A stretch of DNA of 64,000 bases, from positions 1-64,000 of the forward strand of contig WRBA01000010.1 of the NCBI GenBank assembly GCA_009779915.1. Reading direction: 5' to 3'. Of this stretch, positions 51,621-59,832 are shown in pieces. Both the position numbers and the translations under genes were made by a program. Numbering within the stretch: the stretch's first letter is position 1; each line of letters starts with the position of its first letter. Source of the DNA: Defluviitaleaceae bacterium (GTDB lineage Bacteria; Bacillota; Clostridia; Lachnospirales; UBA5962). Below the pieces are notes generated by a model that did no database searches, was not told the origin of the DNA, and saw only the letters and a list, made by a program, of their open reading frames with translations.

Positions 51621-52235
51621 ATGGTATATATATACATATTTCTATTCTTTTTACTGGGCACTATATTTATGTTATTGTCAATGATTAAGTTTGGTAAAAA
51701 ACTTGACTGTGAAATATCTTATGAAATGTCTGAAATAATTTTTTATGATGGCAGGCACGGGTATTCAGCGTATTATGGTCAAGAGAGGCATATGAGATTC
51801 ATTTACTCTCCTATGATATCAATCTACCCGGTATATTTTTTTTGGCTTTTGCATAAAAGCGTTTTTGGAAGCGGTTGGTATTTAATTGTGCCTATTGCTA
51901 TAGGTCTTGCAATATTATTTTTAAACCCTATCTTTTTAATAGCAGCTGTTATTTGGTATATTTTTTCTTCAATTACAACTACTATAGCCTTTGGTGAAAC
52001 AGTTGTTTTTGGAATATTTGCTATGATTTTCCCTTTAATAGCAATAGGTTTAATTTTACTAATGATATCCCAATTTACTACATTTGAACATACAACAATG
52101 TTATTCTTACGCATATATGGGGTTCAAATAATATTTATACCCTTTCTCAGATGTGTGCCGTTTGCTTGGGGTAAATGCGAATATAAAGGGTATGTAGATT
52201 GGTTTGGCGTGTTAGCAAATAAAATTTATAAGTAA
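51621..52235 (+). CDS. Integral membrane protein of unknown function, 204 aa
   Basis: Starts with a hydrophobic helix (YIYIFLFFLLGTIFMLLSMI), followed by a soluble loop of about 40 residues and four or five more membrane helices. No family recognised. Start after GGGAGG. Its base composition is richer in T and A than the flanking aspS gene, which fits its hydrophobic content but could also reflect transfer. Confidence 0.65.
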   Translation: MVYIYIFLFFLLGTIFMLLSMIKFGKKLDCEISYEMSEIIFYDGRHGYSAYYGQERHMRFIYSPMISIYPVYFFWLLHKSVFGSGWYLIVPIAIGLAILFLNPIFLIAAVIWYIFSSITTTIAFGETVVFGIFAMIFPLIAIGLILLMISQFTTFEHTTMLFLRIYGVQIIFIPFLRCVPFAWGKCEYKGYVDWFGVLANKIYK

Positions 52236-52305
52236 ATACTAGGATTGCTATATTTGGAAGTCGGACTTTTTATGAAGAGAGGGCTTTTATAAAGTTCTCC
52301 TTGTT

Positions 52306-52329
52306 ATTTTAGCGTAATTATGCTAAAAT
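52306..52329 (+). promoter_or_regulatory. Operator-like inverted repeat before toxin-antitoxin pair
   Basis: ATTTTAGC and GCTAAAAT form a perfect 8-bp inverted repeat with an 8-bp spacer, ending about 6 bp before the GGAGG site of the antitoxin gene. Phd/YefM antitoxins autoregulate through such palindromes. Confidence 0.55.
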
Positions 52330-52348
52330 ATTATTGGAGGTGTCAGAT

Positions 52349-52618
52349 ATGAATATGATAAGACCTGTATCAGATTTACGAAATAATTTTGCGGAAATAT
52401 CAAAAATTGTACACGAAACGGCTCAGCCGGTGTTTCTCACAAAAAATGGATATGGTAATATGGTTGTTTTAAGTATGGAAGCTTTTCAAAAAATGCAATT
52501 TGAGAGTGAAGTTTATTTCAAATTGCTGGAAGCCGAGCGTGAAGCAGAGCATTCTGGCAAAAGGTATTCCTCTAAAGAAGTATTGGCTGCCATGAAAGAT
52601 ACTATGGGAGAGCGGTAA
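52349..52618 (+). CDS. Phd/YefM-type antitoxin
   Basis: 89 residues from ATG 52349 after GGAGGTG. The N-terminal DNA-binding part has the family pattern IRPVSDLRNNFAEISKIVHE and PVFLTKNGYGNMVVLSMEAF. The C-terminal tail (from about residue 55) would wrap around and neutralise the toxin encoded one base downstream. Probably represses its own promoter through the adjacent inverted repeat. Confidence 0.9.
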   Translation: MNMIRPVSDLRNNFAEISKIVHETAQPVFLTKNGYGNMVVLSMEAFQKMQFESEVYFKLLEAEREAEHSGKRYSSKEVLAAMKDTMGER

Positions 52619-52619
52619 A

Positions 52620-52943
52620 ATGTATAAACTTGAGTATTTAGACTTAGCAAAGCAAGATATGGTTGAAATCGCAAGTTATATTAGCAGAGAGCTTAACAAC
52701 CCTCAGTCGGCTGAAAAATTAGCTGATGAAATGATAAAAGCCGCTGAAAATCTTGTGAAATTTCCATACTCCAATAGGGTTCATTTAATATCCGCTCCTT
52801 TAAAACAAGAGTATCGAAGGCTGATAGTGAAGAATTACATTATGCTTTATTGTATAGATGAGAAAGAGAAAAAAGTGACAATTGCAAGGGTTATCTATAG
52901 TCGACGTGACTATGAAAAAATGCCTATAAACGAGGAAAAATGA
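52620..52943 (+). CDS. RelE/ParE-family toxin
   Basis: 107 residues. The ParE/RelE fold pattern is visible: YLDLAKQDMVEIASYISREL, then YRRLIVKNYIMLYCIDE and VIYSRRDYEKM at the C-terminus. RelE members cut mRNA in the ribosome while ParE members poison gyrase; the sequence alone does not separate these. It is 1 bp from the antitoxin stop. Confidence 0.88.
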   Translation: MYKLEYLDLAKQDMVEIASYISRELNNPQSAEKLADEMIKAAENLVKFPYSNRVHLISAPLKQEYRRLIVKNYIMLYCIDEKEKKVTIARVIYSRRDYEKMPINEEK

Positions 52944-53009
52944 CAATGTTCTTTAAAGAAATTGAAACTGAAAGAATTTTTTTGAAAAACTTATACTTTA
53001 CTAAAAACA

Positions 53010-53038
53010 ATAGACGCTGAGTCAAGTTCAGCGTCTAT
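53010..53038. terminator. Bidirectional terminator
   Basis: Perfect 11-bp stem ATAGACGCTGA / TCAGCGTCTAT. On the minus strand it is followed by TTGTTTTTAG and overlaps the stop codon of the small lipoprotein gene; on the plus strand it can end the toxin-antitoxin transcript. Confidence 0.85.
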
Positions 53039-53166
53039 GCGAGCCCGCGCAATTCTGCATTCTGAGGTGTTTGGGGCGATTCATATGGGGTGCCATCACT
53101 ACTGCAAGCCGTAAAAGCAAACAATATAACCGCTGCTAAAGCTAAAAGAACCGCATATTTTCTCAT
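53035..53166 (-). CDS. Small lipoprotein, 43 aa
   Basis: ATG at 53166 with GAGGT 5 bases upstream. The peptide begins MRKYAVLLALAAVILF with a lipobox ending TAC at residue 21, followed by only 22 residues (SSDGTPYESPQ...). It is predicted to be exported and lipid-anchored as a very short surface peptide. A terminator covers its stop codon, which supports a true transcription unit. Similar tiny lipoproteins can release signalling peptides from their signal sequences; that is speculation here. Confidence 0.65.
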   Translation of the reverse strand: MRKYAVLLALAAVILFAFTACSSDGTPYESPQTPQNAELRGLA

Positions 53167-53244
53167 AAAATACCTCAGTGTAGTTACATCTCCTTAATAC
53201 TTAATAAATATAACACAAAAACCGCCATTCCTCAACAAAAAATA

Positions 53245-53484
53245 TTAAGTCTTAAACATCCTCTCATTGCCTCGTTTAAAATTACCTGTTGCTTTTGCCA
53301 TAATTAGCTGTGCATCTTTTCCGTCCACATCTTTAATATCAGAGATAAAAGCCTCAGCTTTTTTGCCGCTTAGAGTTGTAACTTGCTTGCCATGATAAGA
53401 AATAAACACCTTTCTATCTTTTGTAAGCTTATATGTAAAGATTTCTTCGCTCAGCATTCCTCTTTTATCTATAGAATTATTCAT
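53245..53484 (-). CDS. Small protein of unknown function, 79 aa
   Basis: Start ATG follows GGAGG closely. A soluble, basic alpha/beta protein (YKLTKDRKVFISYHGKQVTTLSGKKAEAFISDI). The lysines and compact length fit the many small clostridial conserved proteins of unknown role. It lies between the Etf operon terminator and the small lipoprotein gene, all on the minus strand. Confidence 0.65.
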   Translation of the reverse strand: MNNSIDKRGMLSEEIFTYKLTKDRKVFISYHGKQVTTLSGKKAEAFISDIKDVDGKDAQLIMAKATGNFKRGNERMFKT

Positions 53485-53512
53485 ACTGCCTCCAGATCCT
53501 TTGTGTTTTTAA

Positions 53513-53557
53513 CAAAAAACCTAGGGTGAACCTAAAAAAGAAACAGGCACACCCTAG
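53513..53557 (-). terminator. Terminator near etfA and the 79-aa gene
   Basis: Stem CTAGGGTG / CACCCTAG with GTTTTTTG on the minus strand; it ends the lactate/Etf operon. Confidence 0.8.
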
Positions 53558-53621
53558 TGGAATAATCAAATATTTGAATTACGAAGCAATTTGCTTATTT
53601 AACAAATTAAATAAGTATAAA

Positions 53622-54623
53622 TTAAGCTTTAAGTTTTGCTTTTAACTCTTTTTCTAACAAAGGAATAACCTCATATAAATCACCGACTATTCCATAATCC
53701 GCTAAATTGAATATCCATGCATTAGGGTCTTTATTGATTGCTATTATTGTCTCAGATGAACTCATACCGGCAACATGCTGAGTAGCACCTGATACGCCAC
53801 ATGCAATGTAAACTTTTGGTGCAACGGATTTTCCGGTTTGACCTACTTGATGGGCGTGGGAAATCCAGCCTTCTTCAACAGTGGCACGAGACGCGCCAAC
53901 AGTGGCACCTATAGACGCCGCGAAACTACGGATTAAGTCAAAGCCTGCCGCATCACCTAAGCCGCGACCGCCTGTAACAATAATTTCAGCACCTTCAAGG
54001 TCAACCTTTTCGCCAACTTCCTCCATTATTTCCACAATACGTGTCCTAATCTTATTTGGATCGAAAGAGAAACTTTCCTTAATAATTTCAATATCTTTTG
54101 GCTGGCTTGCAGGCTTTTTAAATACGCCCGGTCTTATTGTACCCATTTGCGGTCTGTGGTTTGCACAGAATATAACCGCCATAATATTGCCGCCAAAAGC
54201 AGGTCTTGTCCAAGCGATACAGCCTGTTTGTTCGTCAATACTAAGCTCGGTACAGTCAGCTGTTAAGCCCGTGCCAATACGACCTGATATACGCGGCGCA
54301 AGGTCACGTCCATTGCCGGTTGCGCCTATCATAACGGTAAGCGGGTCGTATTTTTCAATTAAATATGTAAAGGCGGCAGTGTGTGCATCAGTTGAATAAT
54401 GCTTATACTCCGGTCCTTCGATAGTAATAACAGAGTCTGCGCCGTAGTCGCCGGCTGCTTTAGCGGCTATGCTTGTATCTTCGGCAATTACAACAGCTAC
54501 AAGCTTTCCGCCTTGCTCAGCCGCAAGTCTTTTGCCGGGATTTAACAACTCAAGCCCAACGTTTTTTGGTGTATTGTCAGTTTTCGTTTCAATGAAAACC
54601 CATAAATCTTTTGATGCTCCCAT
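53622..54623 (-). CDS. etfA: Electron transfer flavoprotein, alpha subunit
   Basis: 333 residues. N-terminal domain I and a C-terminal FAD domain with GGRGLGDAAGFDLI, SGATQHVAGM and INKDPNAWIFNLADYGIVGD. It carries the FAD that shuttles electrons to the dehydrogenase. No N-terminal ferredoxin domain is present, unlike LctC of Acetobacterium. It follows etfB by 14 bp and belongs to the lactate cluster. Confidence 0.95.
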   Translation of the reverse strand: MGASKDLWVFIETKTDNTPKNVGLELLNPGKRLAAEQGGKLVAVVIAEDTSIAAKAAGDYGADSVITIEGPEYKHYSTDAHTAAFTYLIEKYDPLTVMIGATGNGRDLAPRISGRIGTGLTADCTELSIDEQTGCIAWTRPAFGGNIMAVIFCANHRPQMGTIRPGVFKKPASQPKDIEIIKESFSFDPNKIRTRIVEIMEEVGEKVDLEGAEIIVTGGRGLGDAAGFDLIRSFAASIGATVGASRATVEEGWISHAHQVGQTGKSVAPKVYIACGVSGATQHVAGMSSSETIIAINKDPNAWIFNLADYGIVGDLYEVIPLLEKELKAKLKA

Positions 54624-54637
54624 TATGTTCTAGCCTC

Positions 54638-55459
54638 CTACTCAATATCTACGACTATTTTGTTTTCAACCAAAAGTCCGGCGAGCTTACTAGCCGATTC
54701 CTCAAGAGAACCTTCTTTAAATATAACGCCGCCTTTTTTAACTTGCGGAACAAAAGTTTTTCGAACTTGAGTTGGTGAACCTTTTAGTCCGATTTTTGCT
54801 CTGTCTATTCCATCTAGCATATCAACACCGATTTGACCTATTTCCATTTTCTTTGCGGCAAATCTGCGTTTTGCACCGGCTAAGCGGGGCTCAAAATTAG
54901 GTTTTGTGAAAGTTACTACACAAGGGAATTTAATAGCTAATATTTCTTTTCCGTCCTCAGTTTCTTTCGTAACATAAAGCTCGTCGTCCTTACATTCACA
55001 GGTTAGCCCGTAAGTTATTTGCGGAATATCCAAGCACTCTGCGATTTGAGGACCAACCTGTGCGGTATCGCCATCGATTGCCTGTTTGCCGCAGAAAATC
55101 ATGTCAAACTTAATACTTTCCAAAGATTCTATTTTTTTGATGGCTTCGCTTAATATGTAGCTGGTTGCAAGAGTGTCAGATCCGGCAAAAAATTTATCAG
55201 ATGCAAGATAAGCAGCATCCGCTGATATTGACAAGCACTCTCTAAGAGCCGCTTCCGCTTGAGGAGGGCCCATACAAAGAGCATAAATCTTAATGTCTTT
55301 ATCCTTATCTTTAAGTCTTGCAGCAGCTTCAAGAGCGTAGCCGTCATAAGGATTCACTATACTTTCAACACCGTCGCGGATTAAGGTATTAGTTTCCGGA
55401 TCGATTGAAATTTCTTGTGTATTTGGTACTTGTTTGATACAAACTAAAATATTTTTCAT
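54638..55459 (-). CDS. etfB: Electron transfer flavoprotein, beta subunit
   Basis: 273 residues with the EtfB start MKNILVCIKQVPNT, the nucleotide-binding GKQAIDGDTAQVGPQIAE and the FixA-like C-terminus. In electron-bifurcating Etf the beta subunit binds a second FAD and NAD(H). The neighbouring LDH and permease suggest the complex oxidises lactate with NAD+ at the expense of reduced ferredoxin. That chemistry is known for homologues and inferred here. Confidence 0.94.
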   Translation of the reverse strand: MKNILVCIKQVPNTQEISIDPETNTLIRDGVESIVNPYDGYALEAAARLKDKDKDIKIYALCMGPPQAEAALRECLSISADAAYLASDKFFAGSDTLATSYILSEAIKKIESLESIKFDMIFCGKQAIDGDTAQVGPQIAECLDIPQITYGLTCECKDDELYVTKETEDGKEILAIKFPCVVTFTKPNFEPRLAGAKRRFAAKKMEIGQIGVDMLDGIDRAKIGLKGSPTQVRKTFVPQVKKGGVIFKEGSLEESASKLAGLLVENKIVVDIE

Positions 55460-55495
55460 TCAATTACTCTCTCCTTTGCCTATTAAAATGGCAGA

Positions 55496-55521
55496 AAGCG
55501 GGTAAATTTTTTTACCCGCTT
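55496..55521 (-). terminator. Hairpin between LDH and etfB
   Basis: Perfect 10-bp stem AAGCGGGTAA / TTACCCGCTT. The T-run is poor, so it may be an RNA-processing or stability hairpin instead of a full terminator. Confidence 0.5.
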
Positions 55522-55570
55522 GGAATTGCCACTATTTTTAAAAAACAATTGCAAAAGCTCTAAGGCGGGT

Positions 55571-57013
55571 TTAGCTTGGTAATTTACTCCATTCTGAACG
55601 GAACGCTACTTTACCAGGATTAAGGAGAAGTTTCGGGTCAAATACTTTTTTGATTTGCTTATGTAGTTCGATGATGCTATCGCCTACATACTCTTCAAAG
55701 TATTCTACTTTACCAAAGCCAACTCCGTGCTCGCCGGTAAGCTCGCCGCCCATTTCCTTAGCTTTGTCATACATAGCAACCATCCATGGATGGATTTGCT
55801 TTTTAAATTCTTCCTCTTCCATAGTGTTGGAAACGCCGAAGATATGTAAGTTACCATCGCCTGCATGACCAAGATACATTAACTCGAAATCATATTTTTC
55901 TGCATCTTTCGAGAAGAAATCAACGAATTCAGCAATTTTGTAGATAGGAACAACAACATCATTCTCATCGAACAGCTCATGAGATTCAAAGATTGCATCC
56001 AAGAATGCACCGCGTACATCCCAAATATCTTTGATTTTGTTAGGTGTATCGGCAATCATAACATCCATTGCCCCTTCTTCTAATAAGAAGTCAGTAATTC
56101 TTTCAAGATGAGGTTCAATTTCATCCATAGAATCACCGTCAAAGATAAGAAGGAGGTATGCTTGCACGTCCACGCCGTCAACTTCTTTAACCCAAACATC
56201 TTTACCGACAAATTTCTCAGAAAGAAGAAGAACGGGTCTTTCAAAGAACTCAAGAGCGGTTGGGCGGAAGCTTGCCTGGAAAATCTTAGGTACTGTTTCA
56301 AGAGCTGTAGGAAGCTCTTTGAAAGGTGCAAGTACAGATATTTCAAGAGCTGGTTTTTTAATAAGCTTCATGCAAAGCTCAGTAATGATACCTAAAGTAC
56401 CTTCGGCACCTGTGATTAATTGGCAAAGATTATAACCCGAGCTGGTTTTAGCAACATTTGCACCAAGCTTCATAATTTCGCCGTTTGGCATAACAACAGT
56501 CATACTGCGAACATAGTCTTTAGTTGTACCGTACTTAATAGCGCGCATACCGCCGGCGTTTGTAGACACGTTACCACCGATAGTACCAAGCTTTTGACCC
56601 GGATCGGGAGGATACATAAGACCTTTTTCAATAGCTGCGGCTTTTAAATCTTGAAGAAGTACACCAGGTTGAGTATAAACAGCAAACTGTTTCTCGTCCC
56701 AGCTAAGTATTTTGTTCATACGTGCGGTACAAACTACAACGCCGCCGTATATTGGTACAGCACCGCCAACGAGACCGGTTCCGGCACCTCTCGTAGTAAC
56801 AGGGATGTCGTTTGCGTAGCAAATTTTCATAATTTCTGAAACTTCTTCAGTTGTGAGAACGTCGATTGAAACTTCCGGTAAATTTTGACCGTAAATCGGC
56901 ATTTCATCACGAGAGTAGTCAGGATTTACACCTTCGCCTTTAACAACTCTGTCTGCCCCTACCACTTTTTCTAATTGGGCAATAATTTCGGGTGTCAATT
57001 GCTTGTAATTCAT
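55571..57013 (-). CDS. FAD-linked lactate dehydrogenase (GlcD/LctD family)
   Basis: 480 residues. FAD-binding domain with TTRGAGTGLVGGAVP and GTIGGNVSTNAGGMRA; the FAD-oxidase C domain carries GHAGDGNLHIFG and GEHGVGFGK. The family includes glycolate oxidase GlcD, D-lactate dehydrogenases and the LctD subunit that works with EtfAB. Here the Etf genes directly downstream and the lactate permease upstream point to the confurcating lactate type. Stereospecificity is not decided by sequence. RBS GGGAGG. Confidence 0.9.
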   Translation of the reverse strand: MNYKQLTPEIIAQLEKVVGADRVVKGEGVNPDYSRDEMPIYGQNLPEVSIDVLTTEEVSEIMKICYANDIPVTTRGAGTGLVGGAVPIYGGVVVCTARMNKILSWDEKQFAVYTQPGVLLQDLKAAAIEKGLMYPPDPGQKLGTIGGNVSTNAGGMRAIKYGTTKDYVRSMTVVMPNGEIMKLGANVAKTSSGYNLCQLITGAEGTLGIITELCMKLIKKPALEISVLAPFKELPTALETVPKIFQASFRPTALEFFERPVLLLSEKFVGKDVWVKEVDGVDVQAYLLLIFDGDSMDEIEPHLERITDFLLEEGAMDVMIADTPNKIKDIWDVRGAFLDAIFESHELFDENDVVVPIYKIAEFVDFFSKDAEKYDFELMYLGHAGDGNLHIFGVSNTMEEEEFKKQIHPWMVAMYDKAKEMGGELTGEHGVGFGKVEYFEEYVGDSIIELHKQIKKVFDPKLLLNPGKVAFRSEWSKLPS

Positions 57014-57065
57014 ACATCAAACCTCCCATAAAATATTGTAAAATATTATCATATGAAAATTAGCC

Positions 57066-57077
57066 TGCTTGCAAGCA
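57066..57077. promoter_or_regulatory. Palindrome in LDH leader
   Basis: Perfect 12-bp palindrome TGCTTGCAAGCA just downstream of the candidate promoter; possible operator. Confidence 0.35.
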
Positions 57078-57103
57078 ATTTCCATGAGGTGCTATTAGTA
57101 AAC

Positions 57104-57130
57104 ATTATAACAAATCTATAATTATGTCAA
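57104..57130 (-). promoter_or_regulatory. Candidate promoter of LDH-etfBA
   Basis: TTGACA and TATAAT hexamers on the minus strand, but the spacer is only 15 bp, so activity may need an activator. Confidence 0.45.
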
Positions 57131-57253
57131 TGACTTTTAGCTAAACAATCATAAGATGAATATATCTTTATATAAACTTTAGAGAAATTGAACATAAAAC
57201 TCTTAGATTGTTTTAAATGTTTTATTAAAAACGCTATAAAAACCACAAAAAGT

Positions 57254-57739
57254 TTAATTTGTTGCATCTCTACGATGACGTTTTGCCCTCCTGCTGCGTA
57301 AACGCCCAAAACAACACTTAGGCCAGAGAGTACATTGACAGCAGGGGCAGTCACGGCAATTTGTCCGATTATCAGGGTCACATGAAAGCTTAATATCGGC
57401 AAGAGATATACCGCAGCTTCCTGGCGCTCTGGCTGCACAGGCTTTTATTATAGCTGCACAGATTGCGGAGTTTATCTCCAGTAAGCTCTTCTTTCCATCA
57501 TTAAATTTTACGGATAAATGATGAACCCGATTTCCTTCATCGGACAACATTTCAGCCAACATACCTAAAGGAACTAACCCAAATTCTACTTTTTGATGTC
57601 CTTTTGTAACTATTTCATAGGAATTTACCGTATCACGACCTAATTTAACGGTATTTGAAATTGATACATCCCCTGAAACAGATATTACATCTTGACCTTC
57701 ATAATCGCCGGATATAACCTTATTCCTCGCTTGTTCCAT
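57254..57739 (-). CDS. Cysteine-rich protein of unknown function in lactate cluster
   Basis: 161 residues from ATG 57739, 9 bases after AAAGGG. The N-terminal part (VISGDYEGQDVISVSGDVSI, later KFNDGKKSLLEINSAI) resembles small clostridial proteins that normally have a glycine-rich middle; that middle is replaced here. The C-terminal 60 residues hold 11 cysteines spaced CX7CX2CXCCXCX5CC and end in a basic tail. Such spacing suggests metal binding. It lies between the lactate permease and LDH genes on the same strand. Role unknown. Confidence 0.65.
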   Translation of the reverse strand: MEQARNKVISGDYEGQDVISVSGDVSISNTVKLGRDTVNSYEIVTKGHQKVEFGLVPLGMLAEMLSDEGNRVHHLSVKFNDGKKSLLEINSAICAAIIKACAARAPGSCGISLADIKLSCDPDNRTNCRDCPCCQCTLWPKCCFGRLRSRRAKRHRRDATN

Positions 57740-57752
57740 ATTTTTACGCCCT

Positions 57753-59426
57753 TTACGCCAAGAAATATGTGCCAAGTGCAAGATATATGAACATTATCGC
57801 AGAAATTGCCAAACTGCATATTATAAATGGCACGGCGGCGGCAGCAATAAGCTTTCCTTCCCCTTCTTTAAAGCCGGTGGTAGCCGAAATTGCAACAGCA
57901 TTATGTATAGCTATCATATTACCGATAGAAGCACCGGAAGTTTGACCTATAAGTATAAGTACGATAGGCATACCAAGGTTTTGAGCAACATCTAACTGCA
58001 GTGAATAGAACATAAGATTAGAAACAGTATGAGAGCCGGAAATGAAAGCACCAAAAGCTCCGATAAGCGGTCCTACAATTGGGAAGCCGCCGCCAAAAGC
58101 ATCAGCAAGAGAGCGGGCAATTTGGGCAGTCATTGAAAACACTTCAGTGTTAGTCTGATTTGTAAAGCGCATTACCTGTACCAACGCAACACCAAAGCAA
58201 AGAGCTAAGATAGCGTTTTTAAGCTGATTGAAGGTTTTTTTGGATATTTTCGCTATAGTCTCTCCGGATGTTTTTCTCGCTATAAGGAAAATTATTGCCA
58301 CTGGTATAAATGGGAACAAACCGGGATTGTTGAGAATTGGGAAAGTAAAGTTTCTCCCTGCCATTCCTAAAAAGTCAGGTATGGCAATAACGAAGTTTGG
58401 AAGCATAAACGAAGTTCCAGTCGCCCAAATTGCTGCCGGAGCAGGGTTAATAAAGTCCCTGATTGGAAGCCAAGGAACTCTTGTAAGAGCTAAAAGACCG
58501 GCGATAATTACATAAGGAGACCAAGCGGTGACCAAAGAGATACCGGTGTTTGAAGATTCATTAGCTTCAATAATAGGATCGTCTTGAAAACGATATTCTT
58601 CCTTTGGAACTAAAAAGCCTTTCTTAACAGCAAAAATAAATACGGGAAGCGCAATAAGAGAACTTAAAAGTGTAGGAATTTCGGGACCAACATGCGAAAG
58701 TATGAATACGGGTACAGTAAAAAGGACTCCCGCAAAGAGACAGAGGGGAAATATATTAAATGCATTTTTTAAGCCTTGCTTTCTTCCGTCTCTTACCACA
58801 ATCGCAGAGATAATCAAAAATGGAACAAAAGAACCTACAAAAATATTTGTGAAAGCAGCCATGGTGTTTAGGTTGTGAAAGACTGCATCCGCATTATAGC
58901 CCAGGGCTTCAATAGGTCCCCTTACAGTGTCGAAGCCTTGTACCGGCGGTATTCCAACCGCACCGAACAAAACAGGTGAATAATTAGCCATAAGTGAAGA
59001 TAAAGCCGCAAAAAACACCGGTACGCCAAGACCTACAAGAAGAGGAGCGGCCAAAGCACCCGGTGTTCCAAATCCGGCAGCACCCTCAATAAACGCGCCG
59101 AATAAGTATGCAATAATAATTATCTGAATACGCCTATCCTGAGTTATACCTTTAAAGCCATTGCCAATAGTTTCGATGAACTTTAACTCAATCATAGCGT
59201 TAAGTAAGAATATTGCGGCAAAAACAATCAGTAAAACATTGATAGCTGAAACAAAGCCAAGGACAGTAAGACCAATGGCGTCTCCAACACTCAAATTCCA
59301 AATACCGATTGCGAGTATAATACTTGCAAACCATGCTGCTACTAGAGATATACCGGATTTTTTCCTAAATCCAACCATCATTACAAGAGCTACAATAATC
59401 GGTAAAGCTGCAAAAATTGCATACAT
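57753..59426 (-). CDS. lctP: L-lactate permease family transporter
   Basis: 557 residues, about 13 membrane helices, with the LctP motifs FGAFIEGAAGFGTPGALAAP, LMANYSPVLFGAVGIPP and the C-terminal GAFGAFISGSHTVSNLMF and GQTSGASIGNMIAIHN. It imports lactate (and often glycolate) with protons. It is the first gene of the leftward cluster lctP, Cys-rich protein, LDH, etfB, etfA. The N-terminus is short compared with Escherichia coli LldP. The ribosome binding site is weak (GAGAG). Confidence 0.92.
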   Translation of the reverse strand: MYAIFAALPIIVALVMMVGFRKKSGISLVAAWFASIILAIGIWNLSVGDAIGLTVLGFVSAINVLLIVFAAIFLLNAMIELKFIETIGNGFKGITQDRRIQIIIIAYLFGAFIEGAAGFGTPGALAAPLLVGLGVPVFFAALSSLMANYSPVLFGAVGIPPVQGFDTVRGPIEALGYNADAVFHNLNTMAAFTNIFVGSFVPFLIISAIVVRDGRKQGLKNAFNIFPLCLFAGVLFTVPVFILSHVGPEIPTLLSSLIALPVFIFAVKKGFLVPKEEYRFQDDPIIEANESSNTGISLVTAWSPYVIIAGLLALTRVPWLPIRDFINPAPAAIWATGTSFMLPNFVIAIPDFLGMAGRNFTFPILNNPGLFPFIPVAIIFLIARKTSGETIAKISKKTFNQLKNAILALCFGVALVQVMRFTNQTNTEVFSMTAQIARSLADAFGGGFPIVGPLIGAFGAFISGSHTVSNLMFYSLQLDVAQNLGMPIVLILIGQTSGASIGNMIAIHNAVAISATTGFKEGEGKLIAAAAVPFIICSLAISAIMFIYLALGTYFLA

Positions 59427-59832
59427 AAACTTATCAACTCTCTTCTACTTATTATTTGTTTTCGTGAAGCAGTTTACTGTCCGGATTACACGAGAACCTA
59501 TTAAGTACAGATTTTTTCAAAAAAGTAACTAATAAAACACCTCACTTTCTTCGCCTAAAAAGTCGCAACCTTATTGACATAGCAAGTTAGATGGCACAAA
59601 AAGCTGTTGATACTTGATTGTGATTAGGATTGTTGATAATATCTTTAATTGCATTACTTTCCTTGTCTTGCCTCTTATAAATCTATAGGGTGCTTATTTT
59701 AGCACATCAGAAAACAGGGCATACCCCCTTCACTAATAAATATATTCACATATTAATTTACTTAATATTGGTATTATGTCATATCCAAAAGAACTTTTCA
59801 ACAAAATATTCATTATTTTTTAATAAATGACA
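59427..59832. other. AT-rich intergenic region upstream of lactate permease
   Basis: About 400 bp without a gene. TGTTGATA occurs twice (around 59605 and 59634) on either side of a TTGATTGTGATTAGG stretch, possibly paired regulator sites for the cluster. A small GTGCT/AGCAC hairpin lies near 59690. I found no convincing promoter with both hexamers. Confidence 0.35.

Noticed and set aside
57127-57438. 103-codon minus-strand frame overlapping the Cys-rich gene
   Set aside because: Out-of-phase shadow of the Cys-rich coding region continuing into AT-rich non-coding DNA; no ribosome binding site.
59427-59832. Search for a Rex operator or consensus promoter before the lactate permease
   Set aside because: No TTGTTAA/TTAACAA palindrome or well-spaced hexamer pair could be identified.
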